This document shows positions 1 to 6,848 of a stretch of DNA of 64,000 bases, piece after piece. A program made the translations under genes and the position numbers. A model generated the notes under the pieces. That model had not been told where the DNA came from. It saw only the letters and a list, made by a program, of their open reading frames with translations, and ran no database searches. The DNA lies in assembly GCF_023278365.1 (NCBI RefSeq), contig NZ_CP075338.1, positions 1,798,001 to 1,862,000 of the forward strand. Reading direction: 5' to 3'. Origin of the DNA: Epilithonimonas zeae. GTDB taxonomy: Bacteria; Bacteroidota; Bacteroidia; Flavobacteriales; Weeksellaceae. Within the stretch, counting starts at the first letter, position 1. Each line of letters opens with the position of its first letter.

Positions 1-536
1 ATCCAAGCTAAAGCAGCGTTCCAGCTCCAAACCGCCACCGGAAAATTGAAAGCGGAAATAACTCCCACAATCCCCAGTGGATGATATTGCTCGTACATCC
101 TGTGTCCCGGTCTCTCAGAATGCATTGTATAACCGTGTAGTTGACGGGATAAACCAACTGCAAAATCACAAATATCAATCATCTCCTGAACCTCACCAAG
201 TCCTTCCTGCAAAGATTTTCCCATCTCGTAAGAAACCAATTTGCCCAGATCATCTTTATATTCTCTGAGTTTATTTCCAAATTGACGAACCAAATCACCA
301 CGTTTTGGAGAAGGAACCTGTCTGAATTCTCTGTAAGCTTCCTGCGCTTTTGCTACCACTTTTTCATAGTCAGCAGAATCTGAAGTTTTCACAGAAGCAA
401 TTTTATTCCCGTCAACGGGAGAGAAACTATCTATATTTTGCCCAGATGAGAAGAATTCTAATCCGGTAGAAGTACCATTATTTTCTGTCGAAATCCCTAA
501 TCTTTTCAGGTTTTCTAATATTGAAATCGAGGACAT
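1..536 (-). CDS. ALDH7-family aldehyde dehydrogenase (aminoadipate-semialdehyde dehydrogenase type), partial
   Basis: The first 178 residues of an aldehyde dehydrogenase are visible; the rest lies beyond the left edge. The stretches [27 protein letters not shown] and [13 protein letters not shown] match the N-terminal NAD-binding half of the ALDH7 (antiquitin/AmaB) family, which oxidises alpha-aminoadipic semialdehyde (in equilibrium with piperideine-6-carboxylate) during lysine breakdown. The catalytic Cys and Glu fall outside the window, so activity cannot be judged. The start is the ATG at 534-536; no earlier in-frame ATG is apparent before the AT-rich spacer. The subfamily is recognised by similarity, and the substrate is inferred from it. 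Confidence 0.85.
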   Translation of the reverse strand, partial: MSSISILENLKRLGISTENNGTSTGLEFFSSGQNIDSFSPVDGNKIASVKTSDSADYEKVVAKAQEAYREFRQVPSPKRGDLVRQFGNKLREYKDDLGKLVSYEMGKSLQEGLGEVQEMIDICDFAVGLSRQLHGYTMHSERPGHRMYEQYHPLGIVGVISAFNFPVAVWSWNAALAW

Positions 537-771
537 AAATTTTTAATTTTTTAGAGTCCCTAAGATAAAAATATATTTCGACCAGCAAAATCAAAAGCTA
601 ACAATCATTAGTAAACATTTAGCAATTATTATTGCTTTGAGATAGTAAAAAGATAATTAATTTGTAAAAAAGGATGTTATCAATAAATTTAATTTGATAT
701 CAGTCACTCAAACATCTATAAATTAAGGACAATTTATAATTTTGAATGAGTCTAAATTACATAAATTTTCA

Positions 772-779
772 TATTTTTG
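772..779 (+). promoter_or_regulatory. Candidate Bacteroidota -7 box for the small membrane protein gene
   Basis: TATTTTTG fits the TAnnTTTG -7 consensus known from Bacteroidota and lies 13 bases before the ATG at 793. No TTG -33 element sits at the expected 17-23 base spacing; a second TAnnTTTG match lies at 737-744. Which one is used cannot be decided from sequence. Confidence 0.4.
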
Positions 780-792
780 AAAAAAAATAAAA

Positions 793-981
793 ATGGAAGA
801 CCAACTACAGACAACCGAAGAAAAGAAATTGCCGAAGTGGAAAAGTCTGCTTAAAAAATTCGGAATTGGCGGAATTATTTTTTTTACAGTAAAAGGTATT
901 ATCACTTCTACATTAATCTATTTTCTTGGCAAAAACTTTTGGGTGATAATCAAAGATTACGTTGCTCAATGGTTTGATTAA
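793..981 (+). CDS. Small single-pass membrane protein, unknown function
   Basis: This is a 62-residue protein. It has a charged N-terminus (acidic, then a lysine-rich stretch around residues 13-24), one hydrophobic segment at about residues 25-47, and a short C-terminal tail ending QWFD. The layout suggests a cytoplasmic N-terminus and one membrane helix. I do not recognise the family. It stands alone between the divergent ALDH7 gene and convergent era, with its own -7 box and a shared downstream terminator, which supports it as a real gene. A reverse-strand reading frame over the same bases is its shadow. Confidence 0.65.
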   Translation: MEDQLQTTEEKKLPKWKSLLKKFGIGGIIFFTVKGIITSTLIYFLGKNFWVIIKDYVAQWFD

Positions 982-1012
982 ATTGAATTTTATTTTTAAT
1001 AAGAAATAAAAA

Positions 1013-1035
1013 AAATCCTTTGCAGCAAAGGATTT
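1013..1035. terminator. Bidirectional intrinsic terminator
   Basis: A perfect 10-bp stem (1013-1022 with 1026-1035) and 3-base loop has A/T runs on both sides. It sits between the convergent small membrane protein gene and era, so it can end both transcripts. Confidence 0.85.
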
Positions 1036-1041
1036 AATTTT

Positions 1042-1917
1042 TTATCGGTAACCGAAATTCTTAAGATCTCTATCATTTTTTCGCCAGTCTTTTTTGACTT
1101 TCACAAACAGATTGAGATGGATTTTTTTTCCAAAGAATTTTTCCAAATCTATTCTTGCCTCTGTCCCTACTTTTTTAATAGCTTCGCCTTTGTGGCCGAT
1201 GATAATTCCTTTTTGTGTATCCCGTTCCACGTAAATGATTGAATCTATAACAATTGCACCTTCCTTTTCTTTGAAAATCTCCGTAACCACTTCTACCGAA
1301 TAAGGGATTTCTTTTTCGTAGTTAAGAAGAATTTTTTCACGAATAGCCTCATTCACAAAGAAGCGCTCCGGCTTGTCTGTGTACATATCTTTATCATAAT
1401 ATGCAGGACTTTCCGGCAACATAGATTTCAGTTTCGGAAGGATAATCTCCGTATTGAAAGAGTTGAGTGCAGAAATCGGAAGAATCTCAGCTTTCGGGAT
1501 TCTCTCGTGCCATTCAGTTGCTATTTTTTCTAAACTTTCTTGGTTGGTCTGGTCAATTTTATTCAACAATAACAAAACCGGAACAGGAATTTTGTTGAGT
1601 TTATCAATTAAAAACTCGGATGGTTCTGCTTTATCTGTCACATCTACAATGAACAGGAAAACGTCCGCATCCTGCAAAGAATCCTTCACAAAATCCATCA
1701 TTTTTTCCTGCAAACCATATTTTGGGTCGAGAACACCTGGTGTATCAGAAAAAACAATCTGCAAATCTTCTTCATTATAAATCCCGAAAATACGGTGACG
1801 CGTGGTTTGTGCTTTTTGAGTAACAATCGCCAGCTTCTCTCCCATCAGTTGATTAAGAAGTGTAGATTTTCCGGCATTCGGTTTTCCGACGATATTTACG
1901 AATCCTGCTTTGTGCAT
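1042..1917 (-). CDS. era: GTPase Era
   Basis: Era is an essential GTPase that binds the 3' end of 16S rRNA during small-subunit assembly. The 291-residue protein shows the GTPase motifs in order: GKPNAGKST (G1), a threonine-containing switch with TRHRIFG, DTPG (G3), NKID (G4) and SAL (G5). A C-terminal KH RNA-binding domain follows, containing GHKGEAIKKVG. Length is close to the usual ~300. I chose the ATG at 1915-1917 because the family starts only a few residues before the G1 loop. A longer frame reaching 1977 would add a hydrophobic, non-conserved extension and run through the predicted -7 box. Confidence 0.97.
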   Translation of the reverse strand: MHKAGFVNIVGKPNAGKSTLLNQLMGEKLAIVTQKAQTTRHRIFGIYNEEDLQIVFSDTPGVLDPKYGLQEKMMDFVKDSLQDADVFLFIVDVTDKAEPSEFLIDKLNKIPVPVLLLLNKIDQTNQESLEKIATEWHERIPKAEILPISALNSFNTEIILPKLKSMLPESPAYYDKDMYTDKPERFFVNEAIREKILLNYEKEIPYSVEVVTEIFKEKEGAIVIDSIIYVERDTQKGIIIGHKGEAIKKVGTEARIDLEKFFGKKIHLNLFVKVKKDWRKNDRDLKNFGYR

Positions 1918-1974
1918 TGATTTTAAATTAAAATGATTAAAAATTAAAAGATTGAGAAATCTTTTAATGGACTG

Positions 1975-1982
1975 CAAAGTTA
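1975..1982 (-). promoter_or_regulatory. Candidate -7 box for era
   Basis: Read on the minus strand the bases are TAACTTTG, a full match to TAnnTTTG, about 57 bases upstream of the chosen era start. No clear TTG -33 element is at the right distance. Confidence 0.4.
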
Positions 1983-2085
1983 GGGAAATTTAAAGGGAAG
2001 ATTTCAGAAATCATAATATAAAATATATCAATAGGTTGAATTATAAAATAACTGTAACTTTATACTCAAATTAAAACTATAACTA

Positions 2086-2760
2086 ATGAAAAACCTTTAC
2101 ATTTTACTTTTCGCAGCCAATTTATGCTTGGCACAAAGCTCTGATCTTATAAACACAAACTGGCAAGTCACAAAGGTTGTAGGAGAATTATATCCTGACC
2201 AACTTCCTCCACCGATGCCTTACCAGCAAGTTACACAGTTCAGCAGTAATCCTTCAAAACTTAATTTATCATTTTTTAATAGTGTTATATCCAATGTAAT
2301 TTATAGTAATAATGATACGTTTGCTATAAGCGACAAAGTTTGTACTCTAGCCTCTTTTCTGGATGATAATGGCGAAGTGAATCAATTCTTTGGAAAATTA
2401 TGCGGTTTTTTTGATAATGGAAATAATTACCATTACACTATTCAAAACAATGGAAGTGAAAAGACCTTAGTCATTAGTAACTCTATATTTCAAGAGATTC
2501 ATTTTAAATCTGCTCAACTTTCTGTAAAAGATAATGAATCAATTAAACCAAGTGTTTTCCCAAATCCAGCAACCGAATACATTGTCGTTGAAAACCTGAA
2601 GACTAATTCTAATATTGAATTAATTGACAGTTCTGGAAAATTAGTAAAAATGATTTCTAATAAATCCTCACGAGAAGAAATCGACATTAAGAATCTGATT
2701 CCAGGAATTTATTATTTAAAAGCAGATGGAAAAATGATTCAAAAGGTTATCAAAAAATAA
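2086..2760 (+). CDS. Secreted protein with T9SS type A C-terminal sorting domain, unknown function
   Basis: The 224-residue protein has an N-terminal signal peptide ending near LCLAQ, a ~130-residue central region with no recognised domain, and a C-terminal ~75-residue type A sorting domain. That domain shows the VFPNPATEYI motif, an IELIDSSGKLV strand, a PGIYYL motif and the terminal KVIKK. Such domains direct export through the type IX system and are then removed. The middle part has aromatic and Asn-rich strands plus two Cys that could pair, resembling small lipocalin-like secreted proteins of the phylum, but that is a guess. It forms its own transcription unit with a strong terminator behind it. 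Confidence 0.85.
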   Translation: MKNLYILLFAANLCLAQSSDLINTNWQVTKVVGELYPDQLPPPMPYQQVTQFSSNPSKLNLSFFNSVISNVIYSNNDTFAISDKVCTLASFLDDNGEVNQFFGKLCGFFDNGNNYHYTIQNNGSEKTLVISNSIFQEIHFKSAQLSVKDNESIKPSVFPNPATEYIVVENLKTNSNIELIDSSGKLVKMISNKSSREEIDIKNLIPGIYYLKADGKMIQKVIKK

Positions 2761-2780
2761 ATTTTAATCAATCAAATAAA

Positions 2781-2809
2781 AATCGGTTCAAGTTTGAGCC
2801 GATTTTTTT
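2781..2809 (+). terminator. Intrinsic terminator after the T9SS protein gene
   Basis: The stem pairs AATCGGTTCAA with TTGAGCCGATT (one G-T pair) and is followed by seven T residues, in the plus orientation. Confidence 0.85.
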
Positions 2810-2821
2810 ATTTTAAAGTTC

Positions 2822-2829
2822 TACCTTTG
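2822..2829 (+). promoter_or_regulatory. Candidate -7 box for the DHH phosphoesterase gene
   Basis: TACCTTTG matches TAnnTTTG, 28 bases before the ATG at 2858 and just behind the preceding terminator. No TTG is found at the -33 position. Confidence 0.45.
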
Positions 2830-2857
2830 AAAATTCATTATTCCCAAATAATCGTTT

Positions 2858-3862
2858 ATGTTTACAGACAAAGAAATTTCAGAAATCAATCATCTTCTCA
2901 TTCCGGAAAACAATATCGTTATCGTAACGCATCATAACCCCGATGGAGACGCAATTGGTTCTTCTCTTGGTCTTAAACATTACTTGAAAACAAAAGGAAT
3001 TGATGCCACCGTAATCACTCCCAATGATTTCCCGAAATTCCTAAAGTGGATGCCGGAAGCGAAACAAATTGTAATTGGCGAATACAAAAGAAAAGTAGCT
3101 GGTGAAGCCATCTATAATGCTGATGTTATTTTCTGTCTCGATTTCAATTCGCCTACAAGAATTGGGATTTTAGGAGATTGGGTTACGAAATCCAGAGCAA
3201 AGAAAATTTTGATTGATCATCATCAGATGCCGGAGCAATTTGATTATGTTTATTCTGACACAACGGTTCCAGCGACTTGCCAGATGGTTTATCATTTCAT
3301 CCAAGCGAATCAAGACGAAAAATCGGTGAACATTGATATCGCACAATGTCTTTACACCGGAATAATGACAGACACTGGTGGATTCCGATTCCGTTCTACG
3401 AGTGCAACGACTCACAGAATTGTTGCTGACCTTATCGAAAAAGGTGCTGATCCGGCCATTATCACGTCCAATACCTGGGACACGAATACAATCTCCAGAT
3501 TACATTTACTTTCTTTGGTTCTTAGCAGAATCGAATTAACTAAAGAAGGAAAAGTGGCCATACTTTGGCTGAAACGTTCTGAACTGAAAGAATACGGCTT
3601 CGACAAAGGTGATACGGAAGGTTTTGTGAATTATGGACTGAGTGTTTTGGGAACCAAAATGGCGGTTTTCTTTATGGAAGACCTTTATGAAGATTTTATC
3701 AAAATCTCTTTCCGTTCCAAAGATTCTGTGGACACCAATCAGTTTGCTCGAAAATACTTCAACGGTGGCGGACATATCAATGCTTCCGGTGGAAAATATT
3801 TCAAATCTATAGAGGAAACAATTGAGGATTTCAAAGAAAAAATTGAAGCGGAAGATTTTTAG
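2858..3862 (+). CDS. DHH-family phosphoesterase (NrnA-like oligoribonuclease / pAp phosphatase)
   Basis: The 334-residue protein has the N-terminal DHH domain with HHNPDGDAIGSSLG, a central Asp in CLDFN and the DHH triad in LIDHHQMP. A DHHA1 domain follows, with the glycine-rich NGGGHINASGGK near the C-terminus. This is the arrangement of bacterial NrnA-type enzymes, which remove nucleotides from very short RNA and often also dephosphorylate 3'-phosphoadenosine 5'-phosphate. Both activities are assigned by family only. All metal-binding motif residues appear present. The gene is preceded by its own -7 box and followed by a dispersed repeat element. Confidence 0.9.
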   Translation: MFTDKEISEINHLLIPENNIVIVTHHNPDGDAIGSSLGLKHYLKTKGIDATVITPNDFPKFLKWMPEAKQIVIGEYKRKVAGEAIYNADVIFCLDFNSPTRIGILGDWVTKSRAKKILIDHHQMPEQFDYVYSDTTVPATCQMVYHFIQANQDEKSVNIDIAQCLYTGIMTDTGGFRFRSTSATTHRIVADLIEKGADPAIITSNTWDTNTISRLHLLSLVLSRIELTKEGKVAILWLKRSELKEYGFDKGDTEGFVNYGLSVLGTKMAVFFMEDLYEDFIKISFRSKDSVDTNQFARKYFNGGGHINASGGKYFKSIEETIEDFKEKIEAEDF

Positions 3863-3953
3863 GAAGAATCAAGATAAAAGATCAAAGGCAAAAGAAGCAA
3901 AGTTTGATTGATCAAAAATTTCACTTGACACTGAAAATTTGATTGACCGACAA

Positions 3954-4036
3954 ATCCCTAACCCCGATAGTAGCGGCATCCTTTTTCTTTTTTTGCTAAA
4001 AAAGAAAAAGATATAGCGGATAGCGGGAAATAGCTC
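3954..4036 (-). repeat. Dispersed intergenic element, copy 1 (hairpin core)
   Basis: Between the DHH gene and the DUF1304 gene lies an ~80-bp unit with G/C-rich arms around a perfect 13-bp hairpin core (3981-3993 with 3998-4010, 4-base loop). Read on the minus strand, its arms and core align with 11263-11353, which lies in the opposite genomic orientation: AGC, CCG, CCG, ATCTTTTT, then AAAAAGGAT and CGGG recur in the same order. The outer arms also partly pair with each other (CCCG...ATC versus GAT...CGGG). I take it for a member of a scattered flavobacterial repeat family; its function is unknown. Confidence 0.6.
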
Positions 4037-4044
4037 CTAAAAAT

Positions 4045-4410
4045 CTATCTCAAAAAGACAAAAACCAGTGCAATAATCGCTGGTAAAGCCTGAACGAAAA
4101 ATATTTTCCTCGAAGCTGATAATGCGCCGTAAATTCCTGCTACGATAACACAACCTAAAAAGAATATCGAGACATTTTTTGACCAAATCTGGTCGCAAAT
4201 AAAGAAACTCCAAATGAGTCCAGCCGAAAGAAAGCCGTTGTAGAGACCTTGGTTCGCAGCGAGTTTTTTAGTTGGTTTGAACATCTCATCTGGCAATGAA
4301 CCTCGGAATGTTTTTTTGCCTAGAGTTTCCCAAGCAAACATTTCCATGTAAAGGATGTAAAGATGTTCCAGAGCGACGATTGCGATGAGGATTTTTGAGA
4401 TAATTTCCAT
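4045..4410 (-). CDS. DUF1304 family integral membrane protein
   Basis: The 121-residue protein has four hydrophobic segments and the family features EHLYILYMEMFAW near the N-terminus, an NQGLYNG motif, and G-Y/A-rich helices in the second half. DUF1304 proteins are small four-helix membrane proteins of unknown function. The start is the ATG at 4408-4410, two bases past the hydrolase stop; a longer frame to 4554 only runs through the hydrolase gene. It is the last gene of a lipoprotein-hydrolase-DUF1304 operon with no gaps between genes. Confidence 0.85.
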   Translation of the reverse strand: MEIISKILIAIVALEHLYILYMEMFAWETLGKKTFRGSLPDEMFKPTKKLAANQGLYNGFLSAGLIWSFFICDQIWSKNVSIFFLGCVIVAGIYGALSASRKIFFVQALPAIIALVFVFLR

Positions 4411-4411
4411 T

Positions 4412-5197
4412 TTAGAAAACAAAATTTTTAGGTAAATGATGTAGTAATTCTGTATTGATAATCGCAGCGCAAATCTCCGGTTTTTCCCAATGACCGTTGT
4501 GTCCGCAGTCCAAAACGTAAGATTTGATATTGGTTCTGTCAGGAAGATTTCCAATTGTTTTTTCTGAATTGACCGCCGAATCGTGTTTGCCTGCCAAAAC
4601 CAAAATTTTACCTTCGAAGTTTTCTAAAACAGGTTTTCTATCGGAACGCTCAATCATTCCTTTTTGAGATGCTAAAACACCTTCAACAGACGATGTATAG
4701 GCTGTTTCTTTGGCTAGCTTGATTTTGGATTCCAGAATATCGTGTTCATTTGGGTTGAAAAGATTCGGGACACCTGCGTTGACGAAAGCTCTGAGATTTT
4801 CTTTGATGATTCTTAAACCTTTTCTTCTGGTTTCTTTTTTCATTTCGTCATCGGCAAAATAAGTTGAGAAAAATAAGGTAAATGACTTCAAAAGTTCAGG
4901 ATATTTTTCTGCAAAAGCCAAAGAAATATAACCGCCCATAGAATGTCCAAGCAAATGAAATGTTTTCAAACCCAATTCATCCGTTACTTTTTTGACTTCA
5001 TCCGCCATTATCTCGGAAGTCTGAATTTCCGCAACAACATCAGACTTTCCAAAACCCGGCAAATCGATTTTTATCATTCGGAATTTCTCTGACAGAAACG
5101 GAATCATATCATCCCAAATCGAGAGATTTTCCATAAAGCCGTGAAGCAAAACCAGATTTTCCGTTCCTTTTCCTTCGATTTCGTAATTGAGCATCAT
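4412..5197 (-). CDS. Alpha/beta-fold hydrolase
   Basis: The 261-residue protein has the standard alpha/beta hydrolase signature: LLHGF with an oxyanion-hole region, DLPGFGKSD, the nucleophile elbow GHSMGG (Ser about residue 86), an acidic residue in LAGKHDSAV, and the late His in DCGHNGHWEKPE. All three catalytic residues are therefore present. It has no signal peptide and is predicted cytoplasmic. The substrate cannot be told; relatives include esterases and haloperoxidase-like enzymes. Its start (ATG ATG at 5195-5197) abuts the stop of the upstream lipoprotein gene, indicating translational coupling. Confidence 0.88.
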   Translation of the reverse strand: MMLNYEIEGKGTENLVLLHGFMENLSIWDDMIPFLSEKFRMIKIDLPGFGKSDVVAEIQTSEIMADEVKKVTDELGLKTFHLLGHSMGGYISLAFAEKYPELLKSFTLFFSTYFADDEMKKETRRKGLRIIKENLRAFVNAGVPNLFNPNEHDILESKIKLAKETAYTSSVEGVLASQKGMIERSDRKPVLENFEGKILVLAGKHDSAVNSEKTIGNLPDRTNIKSYVLDCGHNGHWEKPEICAAIINTELLHHLPKNFVF

Positions 5198-5695
5198 TTA
5201 CAATTTAATAATTATTTTATCTCCAAACCCTGCATTATTGACGGATTCATAAAGTTTAAACGTTTTCCCACCATCTTTGGTGGAGAAATTTTTCTTCCCT
5301 TTTCTTACATCCAATTTTCCATTATCATAGTCCAAGATACTTTGCGTGATGGTTCCGTCGAATTTAAGATTTTTCGGTGAGGTCATTCTTGCATTGCCTT
5401 CAATTTTCACAAAATTACTTCCCGATTTATTTTCGCCTGAGACTTGATATTCATCTTGACCGATTTTTGTAAAAGTGATTTTTCCTGTTCCATTCACTTG
5501 GTCGTGAGTCAAAGAATGTATTCCAGACAAATCTTTGTAGGCGCGACTGCTGAGAATACTGTCATTAATTTTTGTTCTAGCTGCATTGATTGAATCGATG
5601 ATTTTCACACTATCAACTTTCGAGGCTGTAGTTTCTTCAGATTTTTTACAAGAAACGATTAAAAAAGGAATAAGAACTGGAATTAGTTTTCTCAT
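5198..5695 (-). CDS. Small lipoprotein, unknown function
   Basis: The 165-residue protein has a lipoprotein signal with a lipobox ending LIVSC. A Lys/Glu/Ser-rich linker follows, then a beta-rich domain with repeated short strands (KITFTKIG, YQVSGEN, FVKIEG, LKFDGTI, KTFKLYE) ending in FGDKIIIKL. The pattern suggests a membrane-anchored beta-sandwich. I do not recognise a named family. The start is the ATG at 5693-5695, which puts the signal peptide at the exact N-terminus; an upstream in-frame start would place six extra residues before it. It is the first gene of the operon with the hydrolase and DUF1304. Confidence 0.75.
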   Translation of the reverse strand: MRKLIPVLIPFLIVSCKKSEETTASKVDSVKIIDSINAARTKINDSILSSRAYKDLSGIHSLTHDQVNGTGKITFTKIGQDEYQVSGENKSGSNFVKIEGNARMTSPKNLKFDGTITQSILDYDNGKLDVRKGKKNFSTKDGGKTFKLYESVNNAGFGDKIIIKL

Positions 5696-5726
5696 AGTTT
5701 TAATTTTCCTCACGAAAATAAATAAA

Positions 5727-5750
5727 AAAGAGCGTCCTGAGACACTCTTT
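5727..5750 (-). terminator. Intrinsic terminator after exbD
   Basis: AAAGAG (5727-5732) pairs with CTCTTT (5745-5750), and an inner GTC/GAC pairs around a CTGA loop with one mismatch. A T-rich run follows on the minus strand. It separates exbD from the lipoprotein operon. Confidence 0.75.
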
Positions 5751-5768
5751 ATAAAATATTTTTTTTAA

Positions 5769-6287
5769 TTATTGAACTTTATTTTGGTACAATTCCTTTT
5801 CTTTATCATTCATTTCCGCAATTCCATAACGTTCGGATTTAGTCAGTGCCAATTCATCTAACATATCAATGACTGTTTTATATTCTGAATCATCTGCAGG
5901 TTTTACAATGACTGTGAAGTTTTCTTTTTTAGGCGCATTTGCTTTTGCTGTTTCAATTGTTTTTGCAACCTGAGCTTTATCAAATGAAACTTGTTTTAGA
6001 CTATTATCATTCAAATCTTTTTTATCCGCTTGATAATAGAAAACTTTACCTTCTTTACCTAAAATAAATGTAATTGAATTTTTATAATTAATTTCTGTTG
6101 GTTCTCCAGTATTTCTCGGAGGATTGGAAAAATTGATGGCGTTTGGTTTCGAGAAATTGGTTGTGAACATAAAAAATGTAATCAATAAGAATCCCAAATC
6201 CACCATTGGTGTCATATCCACACGAATTGGTTTCTTGTTTTGAGTTTTCTTTCCGTTAGATTGTTCTTTAATTTGTACTTCTGCCAT
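5769..6287 (-). CDS. ExbD/TolR-family biopolymer transport protein
   Basis: The 172-residue protein has a cytoplasmic N-tail, one transmembrane helix and a periplasmic domain. The helix begins VDMTPMVDLGFLLITFFMF and carries the conserved proton-path Asp (residue 30). ExbD works with ExbB and TonB, or as the TolR relative, to turn proton flow into mechanical work on outer-membrane receptors. Here there is no exbB, tonB or second exbD beside it: terminators lie on both sides, so it is a monocistronic orphan that must use partners encoded elsewhere. The Lys-rich periplasmic domain is typical of Bacteroidota ExbD. Confidence 0.9.
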   Translation of the reverse strand: MAEVQIKEQSNGKKTQNKKPIRVDMTPMVDLGFLLITFFMFTTNFSKPNAINFSNPPRNTGEPTEINYKNSITFILGKEGKVFYYQADKKDLNDNSLKQVSFDKAQVAKTIETAKANAPKKENFTVIVKPADDSEYKTVIDMLDELALTKSERYGIAEMNDKEKELYQNKVQ

Positions 6288-6320
6288 AGCTTTAAGTTTT
6301 AGTAGTTAGTAATAGAAAAT

Positions 6321-6357
6321 AAAAATCCATAACGATTCTTCATCATTATGGATTTTT
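6321..6357 (-). terminator. Intrinsic terminator after the tilS-dsbD-GNAT operon
   Basis: There is a perfect 12-bp stem (6321-6332 with 6346-6357) and a 13-base loop, and the arm ends in five T residues on the minus strand. It lies 57 bases past the GNAT stop codon. Confidence 0.8.
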
Positions 6358-6413
6358 GAATACAAATTATGTACCTAAAATTTTATTTTATTATAAAAAT
6401 ATTATTTATATAA

Positions 6414-6848
6414 TTATAAATTTTGCCATTGTTCAAAAGTCATCTGAAATTTGATTTCTTTTCCGTGTGTTCCGATTTCTTCCCAGCCAGAAAATTTGTA
6501 GAATTGTTCAGCTCTTGTTTTTGGCGCAGTTCCCAGCCAAACTGTAGTTTTTGTCTGTTGAAAATACCAGCTCAACATCAGATTATGTAACTGTTTTCCG
6601 ATGCCTTGCTTTTCGAATTTAGGTTTTAGAAACAATGCCCAAATATTGCTTTCAACCAAATCTACGATGGCGAATCCTACAATTTCATTTTCAATTTCGC
6701 AAACCCAACCTTTTCCGTTGTCTGTTAAATAAATCTCGTAATCTTTATCTTTTACAACATCCGGATTGGACAATTGATTTTCATTTACAGAATTGCGGAC
6801 AATCTGCATTTGTGGAATATCGCTGATATTGGCTTCTCTGAAAATCAT
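6414..6848 (-). CDS. GNAT-family N-acetyltransferase
   Basis: The 144-residue protein has the GNAT fold: an N-terminal FREANISDIPQM start typical of the family, central strands EIVGFAIVDL and NIWALFLKP, and the acetyl-CoA pyrophosphate loop KQGIGKQLH (Q/RxxGxG/A type). The acceptor substrate cannot be predicted. Its ATG overlaps the last base of the dsbD stop (TAATG at 6850-6846), so it is co-translated as the last gene of the operon. Confidence 0.85.
   Translation of the reverse strand: MIFREANISDIPQMQIVRNSVNENQLSNPDVVKDKDYEIYLTDNGKGWVCEIENEIVGFAIVDLVESNIWALFLKPKFEKQGIGKQLHNLMLSWYFQQTKTTVWLGTAPKTRAEQFYKFSGWEEIGTHGKEIKFQMTFEQWQNL

Noticed and set aside
77-268. 63-codon plus-strand open frame
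   Set aside because: Antisense to the ALDH7 gene that runs off the left edge.
1454-1780. 108-codon plus-strand open frame
   Set aside because: Antisense to era, with no domain or promoter.
4411-4554. 48-residue N-terminal extension of the DUF1304 protein
   Set aside because: It overlaps the hydrolase gene out of frame; the ATG at 4410 starts the conserved domain.
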